13,051 nucleotides of DNA, taken from assembly GCA_031257955.1 (NCBI GenBank), contig JAIRNQ010000041.1, positions 1-13,051 of the forward strand, given 5' to 3'. Below the pieces are notes generated by a model. It was not told where the DNA came from. It made no database searches and saw only the letters and a list, made by a program, of their open reading frames with translations. Each line of letters begins with the position of its first letter. Positions within the stretch are counted from its first letter, which is position 1. This DNA is from Deltaproteobacteria bacterium (GTDB lineage: Bacteria; Desulfobacterota; Desulfarculia; Adiutricales; Adiutricaceae). The position numbers and the translations under genes were made by a program. This document shows positions 1-6,846 of this stretch, piece after piece.

Positions 1-1881
1 GGCCATAATCCCGCCGCCCAGGTGGTTGGTATCGCCTTCCCCCCAAACGTCGCCGACGCTTGGGAAAAAGTTATAAGTCTCGTAGTTGCCCCGGCCAACC
101 TCGGCAAAGGCGCCGAAGACCGCTTGGCCGCTTTGAAAGCCGACTCCGGCGGAAACGCCCAATACCATGGAGACCCCGGAGTAGTCCACGTGCGATCCGG
201 TCTCGTGGCGAACCGTGCCCCCGGCCATGGCCATAAACGGCGCCCAGATTACCCCGCCGGCCAAATTGGATCCCACTGCCTCCACCGCGTTGGTTAAGGC
301 GGCGCCGGTAAACAGATCGGCCGTCTGGTTTAGGCCGCTAAGCCCGGCGGCGAAACCCTCGGAGAGGCTTTTGGTGGTTTCGTTAGCCTTGGCGCCCGAT
401 AAAGTGGCTATAAGATCGCTATTGTTTACGGCAACGTCAAAATCGTACATCACGAGACCGACCAATTCCTCGCCCTTGCTGACGATATTAGCTGTCACGC
501 CACCTTCTATCAACTTCACCCGATCGCCTATCTTAAGCGAACTGGGGCCGGATTCCACGGTCACGCTTACTATGGAGTTGTCGATATCGGCGGTATTGGC
601 GGCCATGACGGTATCGCCGTCGGCGATGGCGTTCGGCAAATAAAATTTTAGATACTCAAAATTGCTTATACTGTTTACCGAACGACCTGACGTTCTAAGC
701 GTTAGCGAGTTGCCGCTAACGGCGTCGCCGCTACCCGTAATTAAACCACCAAAAATGTTAGCGCCGGTAAGGATTGGGGTGCCGCTGATGGTCACGGCGT
801 TATTGGTGGCGGTGATCGCCGTTGCGCTGGGGGCTCTGACGTAACCGCCATAGAGGTTAGCGTCGGTAAGGGTTGGGGAACCACTGATGGTCAAGGCGTT
901 ATTGGTGGCGGTGACTACCGCGCCGCCGCTGGTGCTGGCGCTGTAAGCGAAGCCGCCAGTGAGGTTAGCGTTGTTAAGGGTTGGGGAGCCGCTGATGGTC
1001 AAGGCGTTGTTGGTGGCGGTGACTATCGCGCCGCCGCTGATGCTGGAGCTGAAAGCGTAGCCGCCAGTGAGGTTAGCGTTGTTAAGGGTTGGGGAGCCGC
1101 TGATGGTTAGGCTATTTTTGGTGGCTTTGATCGTGGTGAGCCCACCGGAAACGGCTAAACCTCCGTAAATAGTCCCGGATATCGTCGTTGAGTTACCTTC
1201 GATTCCAATGGAGTTTTCCTCAGCCGTGGCCGAGCCAGTATTGCTGGTGGCCAAACCGCCGAAGACGTACCCCGTTGTTTCTACGTCTCTGAACGTAATG
1301 GTGTTGTATGAGGCCGTGGACACATCATTGTAGCTCTCGGCCATACCGCCGTAAGCATAATCTATAGTGTCGGCGTTACTGATCGTGAGGGTGTTTTCCG
1401 AGGCCGTGGCCGAACCAACGCCAAAGGCATAACCTCCGTAAACAACCTCTATGGTGTCGGCGTTACTGATCGTGAGGGTGTTTTCCGAGGCCGTGCCCGA
1501 GGTACCGCCCTCGGCATAACCGCCGTAAACATCATATAAGGTGTCGGCGTTACTGATCGTGAGGGTGTTTTCCGAGGCCGTGCCCGAGGTACCGCCATAG
1601 GCAAAACCGCCGTAAACAGACTCTATGGTGACGGCGTTACTGATGGTGAGGGTGTTTTCCGAGGCCGTGGCCGAGGTACCGCCAATGGTATAACCGCCGT
1701 AAACATCAAATAAGGTGTCGGCGTTACTGATCGTGAGAGTGTTTTCCAAGGCCGTGGCCGAGGTACCGCCATCGGCATAACCGCCGTAAACATCAGATAA
1801 GGCGTCGGCGTTAATCGTGAGGGTGTTTTCCGAGGCCGTGGCCGAGGTACCGCCATCGGCATAACCGCCGAAAACATCAGA
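1..1881 (-). pseudogene. Autotransporter passenger and start of beta-barrel, downstream of nonsense codon, truncated by window edge
   Basis: This continues the frame of the upstream piece after the TAA at 1882-1884. I checked every codon from 1881 to 1 and found no further stop. About 500 residues of passenger repeats are followed (around 600-270) by a non-repetitive linker, then (from about 250 to 1) by sequence with alternating small and aromatic residues and Gly-rich turns, including MAGGTVRHETG and VFGAFAEVGRG. That is typical of the start of an autotransporter barrel domain, and the rest lies beyond position 1. The nearest internal ATG (1344) has no signal peptide behind it, so this piece could not be exported by itself. 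It belongs to one gene with 1882-2562. Possible explanations are a real recent nonsense mutation, readthrough, or a base error: one change (A to T at 1883 on the plus strand) is enough. Confidence 0.7.
850..1125 (-). repeat. Passenger repeat array B, 108-bp units
   Basis: A second repeat type lies closer to the barrel. GAGGTTAGCG recurs at 961 and 1069 (period 108 bp), with a more diverged copy beginning near 853. Each unit encodes about 36 residues of the pattern NNALTISGSPTLNNANLTGGYA, with a Ser/Gly-rich insert. It is related to array A by the LTIS and GGYA motifs but is longer, so it looks like an older or separately expanded module of the same beta-helical rung type. Confidence 0.8.
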
Positions 1882-2010
1882 TTAGGCGTCGGCGTTAATC
1901 GTGAGGGTGTTTTCCAAGGCCGTGGCCGAGGTACCGCCATAGGCATAACCGCCGGAAACTGAGTCTATGGTGTCGGCGTTAATCGTGAGGGTGTTTTCCG
2001 AGGCCGTGGC
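1330..2010 (-). repeat. Passenger repeat array A, eight copies of 84/87 bp
   Basis: The plus-strand motif GTGAGGGTGTTTTCC (one copy with A for G) starts at 1385, 1472, 1559, 1646, 1733, 1817, 1901 and 1985. The spacing is 87, 87, 87, 87, 84, 84 and 84 bp. On the coding strand each unit encodes 28 or 29 residues of the pattern ENTLTI(S)NAD...YGGYA.GGTSATA. The length difference is one Ser codon after LTI. Copies nearest the N-terminus are the short form and the others the long form, so the array has two sub-blocks. The nonsense codon lies in one of the short copies. Outer boundaries are approximate. Confidence 0.9.
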
Positions 2011-2562
2011 CGAGCCATTTGGGATGTAGGCTAAACCGCTGGCAAGAAAGATGGCTTGTCCACTGTTAAACGTAAGGGAGTTTCTCGAGGCCAAGGCCGT
2101 GGTTTGGCCATTTGAGACGGCGTAGCCTGCAAAAACCTCATTCTGAATGTAACCTGAGTTAACGGTAACCGAGTTATCCAGCGCTGACGCCTCGCCGACA
2201 CTATTGAAGGCATAACCGCCATAAACGGAGGACATGTTACCTAAGTTAACGGTGACCGAGTTCCGATTGGCGGAAACAAGTTCGCTACCGGCATATTCTA
2301 TCGCCGCTCCGTAAACATTGTAATATAATTGGCTAGTGCCAATATTGGTATTTATGATTATCGAATAACCTTCGGTAGTCGTTCCGCTATGGTATAACTC
2401 TGAAAAAGAAGAAAAAGTACCATCGATGTTTGGCGAGTTACCAGCGACATGGCCATTTCTGGGAGGATCGTCAACGATAATTTGCGCCATTATGGCGGTT
2501 GTCGCAAAATTTATAGTGATGATTACAAACGCAAATAATAGAATATGCTTAAATATTTTCAT
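1882..2562 (-). CDS. Autotransporter adhesin, N-terminal part ending at an in-frame stop
   Basis: This is the 226-codon N-terminal part of an autotransporter (type V secretion). Residues 1-27 form a clear Sec signal peptide: Lys at 2 and 5, a hydrophobic core of Leu/Phe/Ile, and an Ala-x-Ala-like end near IMA-Q. The mature part is Ser/Thr/Asn/Gly-rich with repeated motifs of the type NSVTVN..YGGYA and ENTLTIN, as in beta-helical passengers. The ATG at 2560-2562 has only a weak GGTG Shine-Dalgarno, but the signal peptide fixes it. The TAA at 1882-1884 falls inside a repeat. The neighbouring copy reads TTA (Leu) there, and the same frame stays open from 1881 to position 1. Translated alone, this part would be exported but have no barrel to anchor it. 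I see the signal peptide and repeats directly; the adhesin role is inferred from the family. Confidence 0.75.
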   Translation of the reverse strand: MKIFKHILLFAFVIITINFATTAIMAQIIVDDPPRNGHVAGNSPNIDGTFSSFSELYHSGTTTEGYSIIINTNIGTSQLYYNVYGAAIEYAGSELVSANRNSVTVNLGNMSSVYGGYAFNSVGEASALDNSVTVNSGYIQNEVFAGYAVSNGQTTALASRNSLTFNSGQAIFLASGLAYIPNGSATASENTLTINADTIDSVSGGYAYGGTSATALENTLTINADA

Positions 2563-2640
2563 GGTGACACCAAATCGGATTAAATTGTTTAACTAATTGA
2601 ATTTTTTGATTTGTGATTTTACTCTGAGTTTTACTTAAGT

Positions 2641-2669
2641 CATATAACCATTTGAGTTATAATTGTTAA
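2641..2669 (-). promoter_or_regulatory. Possible promoter of the autotransporter gene
   Basis: On the minus strand TTAACA (2669-2664) is followed after 17 bases by TATATG (2646-2641), about 80 bp before the ATG. The -35 matches 5 of 6 bases and the -10 matches 4 of 6. The same stretch contains an inverted repeat TATAAC-7-GTTATA (2643-2661) that could be an operator. The prediction is by eye only. Confidence 0.35.
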
Positions 2670-3161
2670 GTTTAAGGGTTAAAAGGGTATTTAGGACATT
2701 CCCTTAGGTCGGCGATCGGTCAAATTTACTGTCGTGCCACCGCTGATCTCGTCCGCATGGATTATTTATTTAGGCGGGGATGTCCCGAATCGTGAGCAAG
2801 GGTTTGGTTTATGGCCAAGCCGGCGGAAGCACTCGACGGAACGCCGTATAAAAAAGCCCAGGAAAGGGTTGGCGCGCCTTTGGGACTTGGCCTAAGCGCG
2901 GGCATTGGGGTAGGCCTTTGGCGACCGCTATGGCGAACGAACCAGCTTATCCGTGCATAGTCCCAGGCAAAGTGAGTAGTTAGGATACAACGCAAAGGAA
3001 CATTTAGAATATATCATATATCCCGTTAATTTGTAAGACTTATAGGGGGTGCATAGAATTTTTTACAGTTATTTTTTAACAATCCCTAAGCCCATAAATT
3101 ATTACTGACGGGTCATAATGTCCAATAATAGACGACTTAATTTATTCAATTTTTGTCGGAA

Positions 3162-3175
3162 ATATTGTCCAATAT
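3162..3175. promoter_or_regulatory. Operator-like dyad ATATTG-TC-CAATAT
   Basis: A perfect 6-bp inverted repeat with a 2-bp spacer, about 80-95 bp upstream of the small ORF at 3258. A half-related copy (TGTCCAATA) lies at 3119-3127. Its form suits a dimeric regulator, but no family can be named and AT-rich DNA gives such dyads by chance. Confidence 0.3.
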
Positions 3176-3257
3176 GCGAACTCATTTCAACTCTAATAAT
3201 TACTGGTAGGGTAAAAAAGTTAGTATTTAGATTCATCAGCCCATAAATTTGTTGTTA

Positions 3258-3599
3258 ATGTTGATGTTCACTGGTTACGACTATTGGAAAGGCAATATTT
3301 CCTCTATACGTGCCGCTTTTGAGGTTACGGAATCTCTCGTCACCATCGCGGCCTCAGTCTACCCTCTCACAAGAACCTTTGTTCCCTTTGTCCGCGTCGC
3401 TTTCTCGGTGGTGGATGACTCCATCATAACCCCTCTGGAAATGGCCCTGGGGTGGGGTTCCCAAAGAGCGTTCAATAAATGGGACATCGCAAAATCCTTA
3501 TATTTACGGGAGAAAGAACTAACTCGTCTCGAAACTGAATCGAAAAATTTACTAAACGAGGCTTGGACGTCTTTAGCCAATTCAAAGTTAAGATTTTAG
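3258..3599 (+). CDS. Small hypothetical protein, 113 aa
   Basis: I do not recognise this protein. The frame is open from a TAG at 3228-3230 to the TAG at 3597-3599. Possible starts are TTG 3249, ATG 3258 and ATG 3264, none with a recognisable Shine-Dalgarno; ATG 3258 is chosen by default. The N-terminal two thirds is mildly hydrophobic with a few charged residues (about residues 20-60). The C-terminal third is charged and probably helical, containing REKELTRLETESKNLL, a short coiled-coil candidate. Codon use is less GC-biased than in the neighbouring genes, so it may be acquired DNA or a decayed gene. It stands alone and is followed by a GC-rich inverted repeat. Confidence 0.4.
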   Translation: MLMFTGYDYWKGNISSIRAAFEVTESLVTIAASVYPLTRTFVPFVRVAFSVVDDSIITPLEMALGWGSQRAFNKWDIAKSLYLREKELTRLETESKNLLNEAWTSLANSKLRF

Positions 3600-3647
3600 C
3601 CCCCAAACGGTCGCCGCGGCCCCAATGTTCAAATAAACGGGGGCTAA
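3596..3647 (+). terminator. Inverted repeat at the end of the small ORF, terminator-like without U-run
   Basis: TTAGCCCCC (3596-3604) pairs perfectly with GGGGGCTAA (3639-3647), with a 34-base loop. It overlaps the stop codon of the small ORF. There is no T-tract after it, so if it terminates transcription it is not the standard intrinsic type. Confidence 0.3.
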
Positions 3648-3681
3648 CGTTTCCGGCCTTCTGGTTCGCGGCTCACAATCG

Positions 3682-3776
3682 AAATACAAATTAATGTCGG
3701 CGGGGAGTAATGCCGACTGGCTATCGGCCCAGTATAAAAATAAAAATTAAAGTCGATGGAGGGTAATTCCGATAAG
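3682..3776 (+). repeat. Two diverged 56-bp direct repeats, one with a hairpin
   Basis: Units starting at 3682 and 3738 match at about 29 of 39 positions. Unit 1 contains GTCGGC-10-GCCGAC (3696-3717), a perfect 6-bp stem with GGGGAGTAAT in the loop. Unit 2 has GGAGGGTAAT (3758-3767) at the matching place, with the stem mostly lost. GGAGGGTAAT, again after ATTAAA, recurs at 4980-4989. The repeats lie in the leader of the gene starting at 3826. Confidence 0.5.
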
Positions 3777-3825
3777 TAAAGTGAGCCCGCACCAAGGATG
3801 GGACTCACAACCGCCGGAGTCGGAA

Positions 3826-4545
3826 ATGACCTCGTTAAACTTAAACCTTCTGCTGGGAAGCTACTCGCAAGGCCTTTTGATTCAAAGGGCCCAGGCCAGT
3901 CGCCTTAACCAGTCAGCCCAAGAGGCGGGATCGGCCGAAAAAGCCCAAGGCTGCCATGCCTCCCCGACCGCTGTGGGTTTAGAGGACGAGGTTAAGAAGG
4001 TCGAGCCCATTGGCCAGGAAGAAAATCACCTGGAAGCGGGGTCGCTGGCGGAGAAAACCAAGAGCGTGCTGGAACGCTTTGGCGAGAGCCTCGAGGAGCG
4101 GCTAAAAAAATCCAAGGCATATGACCCGGTGGCCGCTTCGGCCACGCTGGAAAGGCTGGTCTCCGAGGCCGCCGACATCGGTGGGGCTTTGGGCCAGGCC
4201 AAGGCCAACGAATTCATGAACAAAATTTTGGTGGCCGCCGACGGCCAGGCCGGAGCGGACTCCATCGAACTGGCCATAGAATCGTTTTTCGCCCAGGCGG
4301 CCGGATCCTCTTTGGCCAACCCCACCGCCTACCAGAAACTGGAAGAGGCCAAAGGCGAGTTCTCCAAGCTCTACAACTCCCCCGACGCCGAAGGCGAGGA
4401 AGACTCTGGCCAAGAATACTCCCAGCCGGTGGCCTCCGCCCAAAACCTTCTATACAACGCCTACGTGTCAGCCAACATGGCCGCCCGCTTCAATAATCCC
4501 GTCACGCCAAGCTCCCTCGGCAACCTCTTTAAAGCCCTGGCCTAA
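3826..4545 (+). CDS. Hypothetical protein, 239 aa, Ala/Glu-rich helical
   Basis: I do not recognise the family. ATG 3826 is preferred because GGAG (3816-3819) lies 6 bases upstream. The in-frame GTG at 3781 has its only purine-rich match (GGAGGG at 3759) 16 bases away. There is no signal peptide or membrane segment, so it is likely cytoplasmic. Residues 1-25 (MTSLNLNLLLGSYSQ...) are neutral. A charged linker follows to about residue 70, then long predicted helices rich in Ala, Glu and Leu (EKTKSVLERFGESLEERLKK; ATLERLVSEAADIG), an acidic Gly/Glu stretch near residue 185, and a C-terminal segment rich in Asn/Ser/Ala. Codon use is typical of the window's long genes, so it is probably real. It is flanked by repeat-containing spacers and shows no operon partner. 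Confidence 0.7.
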   Translation: MTSLNLNLLLGSYSQGLLIQRAQASRLNQSAQEAGSAEKAQGCHASPTAVGLEDEVKKVEPIGQEENHLEAGSLAEKTKSVLERFGESLEERLKKSKAYDPVAASATLERLVSEAADIGGALGQAKANEFMNKILVAADGQAGADSIELAIESFFAQAAGSSLANPTAYQKLEEAKGEFSKLYNSPDAEGEEDSGQEYSQPVASAQNLLYNAYVSANMAARFNNPVTPSSLGNLFKALA

Positions 4546-4617
4546 CTCTCGCCCATTCCTTCAGCCGGCCCCTCCGGCCCCACGACACCGGCTTTTCCCG
4601 TTACCCACCACAAAAGA

Positions 4618-4753
4618 CCGCTAACCCCGCCAAAGCCATGGCCTTGAGGGTCGTTTGCCCTCCACAAAAGACCCTCCACAAAAAACCGCTAACCCCGCCA
4701 AAGCCATGGCCTTGAGGGTCGTTGACCCTCCACAAAAGATCCTCCACAATAGA
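4618..4753. repeat. 68-bp tandem repeat with hairpins
   Basis: Two nearly identical 68-bp units start at 4618 and 4686. Each begins CCGCTAACCCCGCCAAAGCC; a third, decayed unit starts at 4754. The second unit contains a perfect hairpin GAGGGTC-GTT-GACCCTC (4714-4730). In the first unit the match is GAGGG/CCCTC. The smaller motif CTCCACAAAAGA recurs inside the units. The arrangement suggests recent duplication of a hairpin-bearing intergenic element. Confidence 0.8.
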
Positions 4754-5371
4754 TCGTTAACCTGGCCTGGAAATTGGCTTTTAGGGTGGTGCGCTTTTAG
4801 CCAGTGATTTCTCAATCAGCCGCCACCGAGCCTGGTATGCTTTCTGGTCGTGATTCTCGGTGCCGGCTTGGGCTTGGCTTGGGCTTGGGAGACGCGCCAC
4901 TTTGAGTTGGTGACGGGTGGAACTTCGGAGGGGGAACAGGGGGAGGGATGGGGGGAAGGCGTTGACTTTAGGTATTAAAGGAGGGTAATGAGGTTACTTT
5001 TTAGTTGAAATTATTTTTAATTTGCACTACATAGAGTAAAAATACCGGTTGATTTTGGTCAGACGCAATTTAATTGGAATAAGCCAAGGATCCATGCCGA
5101 AAAGAGATGTCAGCGGCGTCAAAATGTAATATAATGTCCGTGGAGCGGATTCCAGCCCCTCTTGGGCCCCAGGTTAGCCGCCCGGGTCAGACCCTGACGT
5201 CGGGCTTTTGACCATTGGCCAAGGTCAATGGCGTGGCCGCCTTGGGGGCCGCGGTGAAACTGCGACCGGCGGGGCCGTAGGCCACAGCCGGAGGGGTTTT
5301 TATTGGCCGCGGGGCTGAAAAACGATTATGTGTTATAATTTTATCGTCTGGGATTTTGGCTTGGCCGGGCG

Positions 5372-5390
5372 ACCTTGGGAGGCCCAAGGT
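5372..5390. repeat. Perfect 8-bp hairpin in the GC-rich island
   Basis: ACCTTGGG-AGG-CCCAAGGT forms an 8-bp stem with a 3-base loop. There is no T-tract on either side, so it is not a standard terminator. It may be part of an intergenic repeat element. Confidence 0.55.
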
Positions 5391-5591
5391 CTTAGCGCCG
5401 GGCCGCCGGTCCTCTCTTGGGGCCTTGTCCGGTGGGAGCGGCTGGGGCGGAAAGCCCCCGGATACCTTGTGACTTGGCCGCCAAGCCTTAAACTGGACAT
5501 GTTTTTTTCGCCCTTGCCGTTGGGAGGCGGCGTCTTTGGTCGGATGGGAAGCGCGGCCTAAAGTATTATTTAGAGTCATTCATTGCAATCT

Positions 5592-5620
5592 TTTACAATA
5601 TTTTGCGCGTAAATTTTAAT
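5592..5620 (+). promoter_or_regulatory. Sigma-70-type promoter of the rpoH-like gene
   Basis: TTTACA (5592-5597) and TTTAAT (5615-5620) are 17 bp apart, each matching the consensus at 5 of 6 bases. The leader to the ATG at 5667 is short (about 40 bases). AAGGAG at 5656-5661 lies 5 bases before the ATG, a strong ribosome binding site. Confidence 0.6.
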
Positions 5621-5666
5621 GCCAGGTTTATTTACCACTAATTAGCTTAAATTTCAAGGAGAATCT

Positions 5667-6680
5667 ATGGCTGAGGCTATAGAAATAGATACTTTAAATG
5701 AAGGCACAAGTAAGACACAAGATACTACAATGGATACGTATTTTCTGCCGCCGGCTGAGAGAAAGCCTGCCCAGGTTCCGGCCCGCCGAATCAAGGCCCT
5801 ACCCCCGACCCCTCGGGAAAAGCCCCCGACGCCGGCCCCGGTTAAGACAGATTCCTTCAACGCTTACTTGGCCGAAATTAGGCGCTTTAAACTCCTGACC
5901 CCGAAAGAGGAAGAAAAACTCCTTAAGGACTACCAAATAAACCAGGACCCCGAGACGGCCAGGCGCATAGTCACGGCCAATCTTAGGCTGGTGGTCAAGA
6001 TCGCCATGGAGTTCCAAAGCCATTGGCTCAACAACCTTCAGGATTTGGTCCAGGAAGGCAACATGGGGCTCATGCAAGCCCTTAAGAAGTTCGATCCCAC
6101 CAGAGGGGTTAAATTTAGTTACTACGCCTCATACTGGATCAAAGCCTATATCTTAAAGTACATCATGGAAAATTGGCGCTTGGTCAAGGTTGGCACCACC
6201 CAGGCCCAGAGAAAGCTTTTCTACAACCTCAAGAAAGAGCAAGATAAGCTTTTGAAGGAGGGTTTGGAGCCGGCGGCTGGGCTTTTGGCCGAGCGGTTGG
6301 GCGTTAGCGAACAAGCCGTCAAAGACATGGACATTCGCATGTCTTCCGGTCGGGAAATCTCTTTGGACGCCCCCATCGGTCAAAATTCAGACCAAACACA
6401 GATAAGTTTGCTTCCTTCCGATGATGAGGGCGCTGACAATATCCTCTCTGACGCTCAAATGCGAGAAATAGTAGCGGACAAACTGGAACGCTTCAGGGAG
6501 ACACTAAACGATCGGGAGCTGATCATCATGGACAAGAGGCTCCTGACCGATAACCCGGTCACTCTTCAGGAACTGGGCGAGGAATTCGGGGTTACCCGCG
6601 AGCGCATCCGCCAACTGGAAGAACGGCTAAAGAAGAGCATCAAAAAGTACCTCCAAAGCGAGCTTCCGGAACTTAAGTAA
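5667..6680 (+). CDS. rpoH: RNA polymerase sigma-32 family factor (RpoH-like)
   Basis: This is a 337-aa sigma-70-family factor. Region 1.2/2.1 begins near residue 63 (FNAYLAEIRRFKLLTPKEEE). Region 2.2-2.4 spans about 126-162 and includes DLVQEGNMGLMQALKKFDP and the aromatic YYASYWIKAYI. QRKLFYNLK at 181-189 is the RpoH box that marks heat-shock sigma-32 proteins. Region 4.2 at 299-329 has the helix-turn-helix ELGEEFGVTRERIRQLEER. Residues 1-60 are an extra Pro/Lys-rich extension, which makes it longer than E. coli RpoH (284 aa). It would direct core polymerase to heat-shock or envelope-stress promoters; the exact regulon is inferred. It is monocistronic, with its own promoter, a strong Shine-Dalgarno and two terminators. 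A divergent alternative sigma factor of the same branch cannot be excluded. Confidence 0.88.
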   Translation: MAEAIEIDTLNEGTSKTQDTTMDTYFLPPAERKPAQVPARRIKALPPTPREKPPTPAPVKTDSFNAYLAEIRRFKLLTPKEEEKLLKDYQINQDPETARRIVTANLRLVVKIAMEFQSHWLNNLQDLVQEGNMGLMQALKKFDPTRGVKFSYYASYWIKAYILKYIMENWRLVKVGTTQAQRKLFYNLKKEQDKLLKEGLEPAAGLLAERLGVSEQAVKDMDIRMSSGREISLDAPIGQNSDQTQISLLPSDDEGADNILSDAQMREIVADKLERFRETLNDRELIIMDKRLLTDNPVTLQELGEEFGVTRERIRQLEERLKKSIKKYLQSELPELK

Positions 6681-6733
6681 TGGTTAATTCTCGAAAGCTG
6701 GGTTTTTGTGAGGCTTAAACAATGATCATGGCC

Positions 6734-6759
6734 TAAAAACCCCCTATATGGGGTTTTTA
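6734..6759 (+). terminator. Rho-independent terminator after rpoH
   Basis: TAAAAACCCC (6734-6743) pairs with GGGGTTTTTA (6750-6759) around a 6-base loop. The stem ends in a T-run on the plus strand and an equivalent run on the minus strand, so it could also work in both directions. Confidence 0.85.
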
Positions 6760-6768
6760 TCGGTCTTT

Positions 6769-6803
6769 CAAACATGCTTTTCGGAAAACCGAGGCCATGT
6801 TTG
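6769..6803 (+). other. Inverted repeat between the two terminators
   Basis: CAAACATG (6769-6776) and CATGTTTG (6796-6803) are perfect inverted arms enclosing an inner hairpin TCGG-AAAA-CCGA (6781-6792). The right arm overlaps the start of the second terminator by two bases, so the two structures would compete. Confidence 0.55.
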
Positions 6804-6826
6804 CCCGCCAAACGGGCATATTTTTC
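6802..6826 (+). terminator. Second rho-independent terminator
   Basis: TGCCCG (6802-6807), loop CCAAA, CGGGCA (6813-6818), then TATTTTT. It faces the plus strand and backs up the terminator about 50 bp earlier. Confidence 0.75.
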
Positions 6827-6846
6827 GTTAATTTATTTCGGTTTGC

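Larger units (their letters stand above)
2563..3257. other. Intergenic region with a GC-rich island and AT-rich flanks
   Basis: No convincing gene. Bases 2563-2700 and 3000-3250 are AT-rich and promoter-like. Between them, 2762-2995 is a GC-rich island. Its minus strand is open for 77 codons (start TTG at 2995, no Shine-Dalgarno), with a Pro/Arg/Ser-rich product unlike the surrounding genes. It contains the inverted repeat GGCCTA-16-TAGGCC (2889-2916). It could be an intergenic repeat, a gene remnant or an orphan ORF. The AT-rich right part has a perfect 12-bp direct repeat AGCCCATAAATT at 3089-3100 and 3238-3249, and TGTCCAATA at 3119-3127 and 3166-3174. Confidence 0.5.
4546..5591. other. 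Long spacer with repeats and hairpins, no convincing gene
   Basis: About 1 kb without a supported gene. In order it holds:
- a short hairpin GCCGG-CCCCT-CCGGC (4564-4578);
- the 68-bp tandem repeat (4618-4753);
- an 11-bp tandem GGCTTGGGCTT twice (4865-4886);
- a purine-rich stretch (4920-4990) with GGAGGGTAAT;
- an AT-rich stretch (4995-5140);
- a GC-rich island (5170-5560).
The island is open on both strands (minus 5187-5579, 130 codons; plus 5328-5561, 77 codons). Neither frame has a Shine-Dalgarno or a recognisable domain. Confidence 0.55.

Noticed and set aside
22..844. Plus-strand open frames opposite the autotransporter
   Set aside because: They lie antisense to a continuous 854-codon frame with a signal peptide and barrel motif; their products are composition shadows.
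1623..2222. Other minus-strand frames in the repeat array, rich in Met/Ala/Val/Pro/Arg/Pro
   Set aside because: They are out-of-frame readings of the 84/87-bp repeats, which stay open because the repeat length is a multiple of 3.
4618..4753. 68-bp repeats considered as a CRISPR array
   Set aside because: The units are contiguous, with no unique spacers between short identical repeats, and no cas genes are present.
5187..5579. 130-codon minus-strand ORF before rpoH
   Set aside because: Its start would lie just beside the rpoH promoter, it has no ribosome binding site, and the Pro/Arg-rich product has no recognisable domain. Kept only as a spacer observation.
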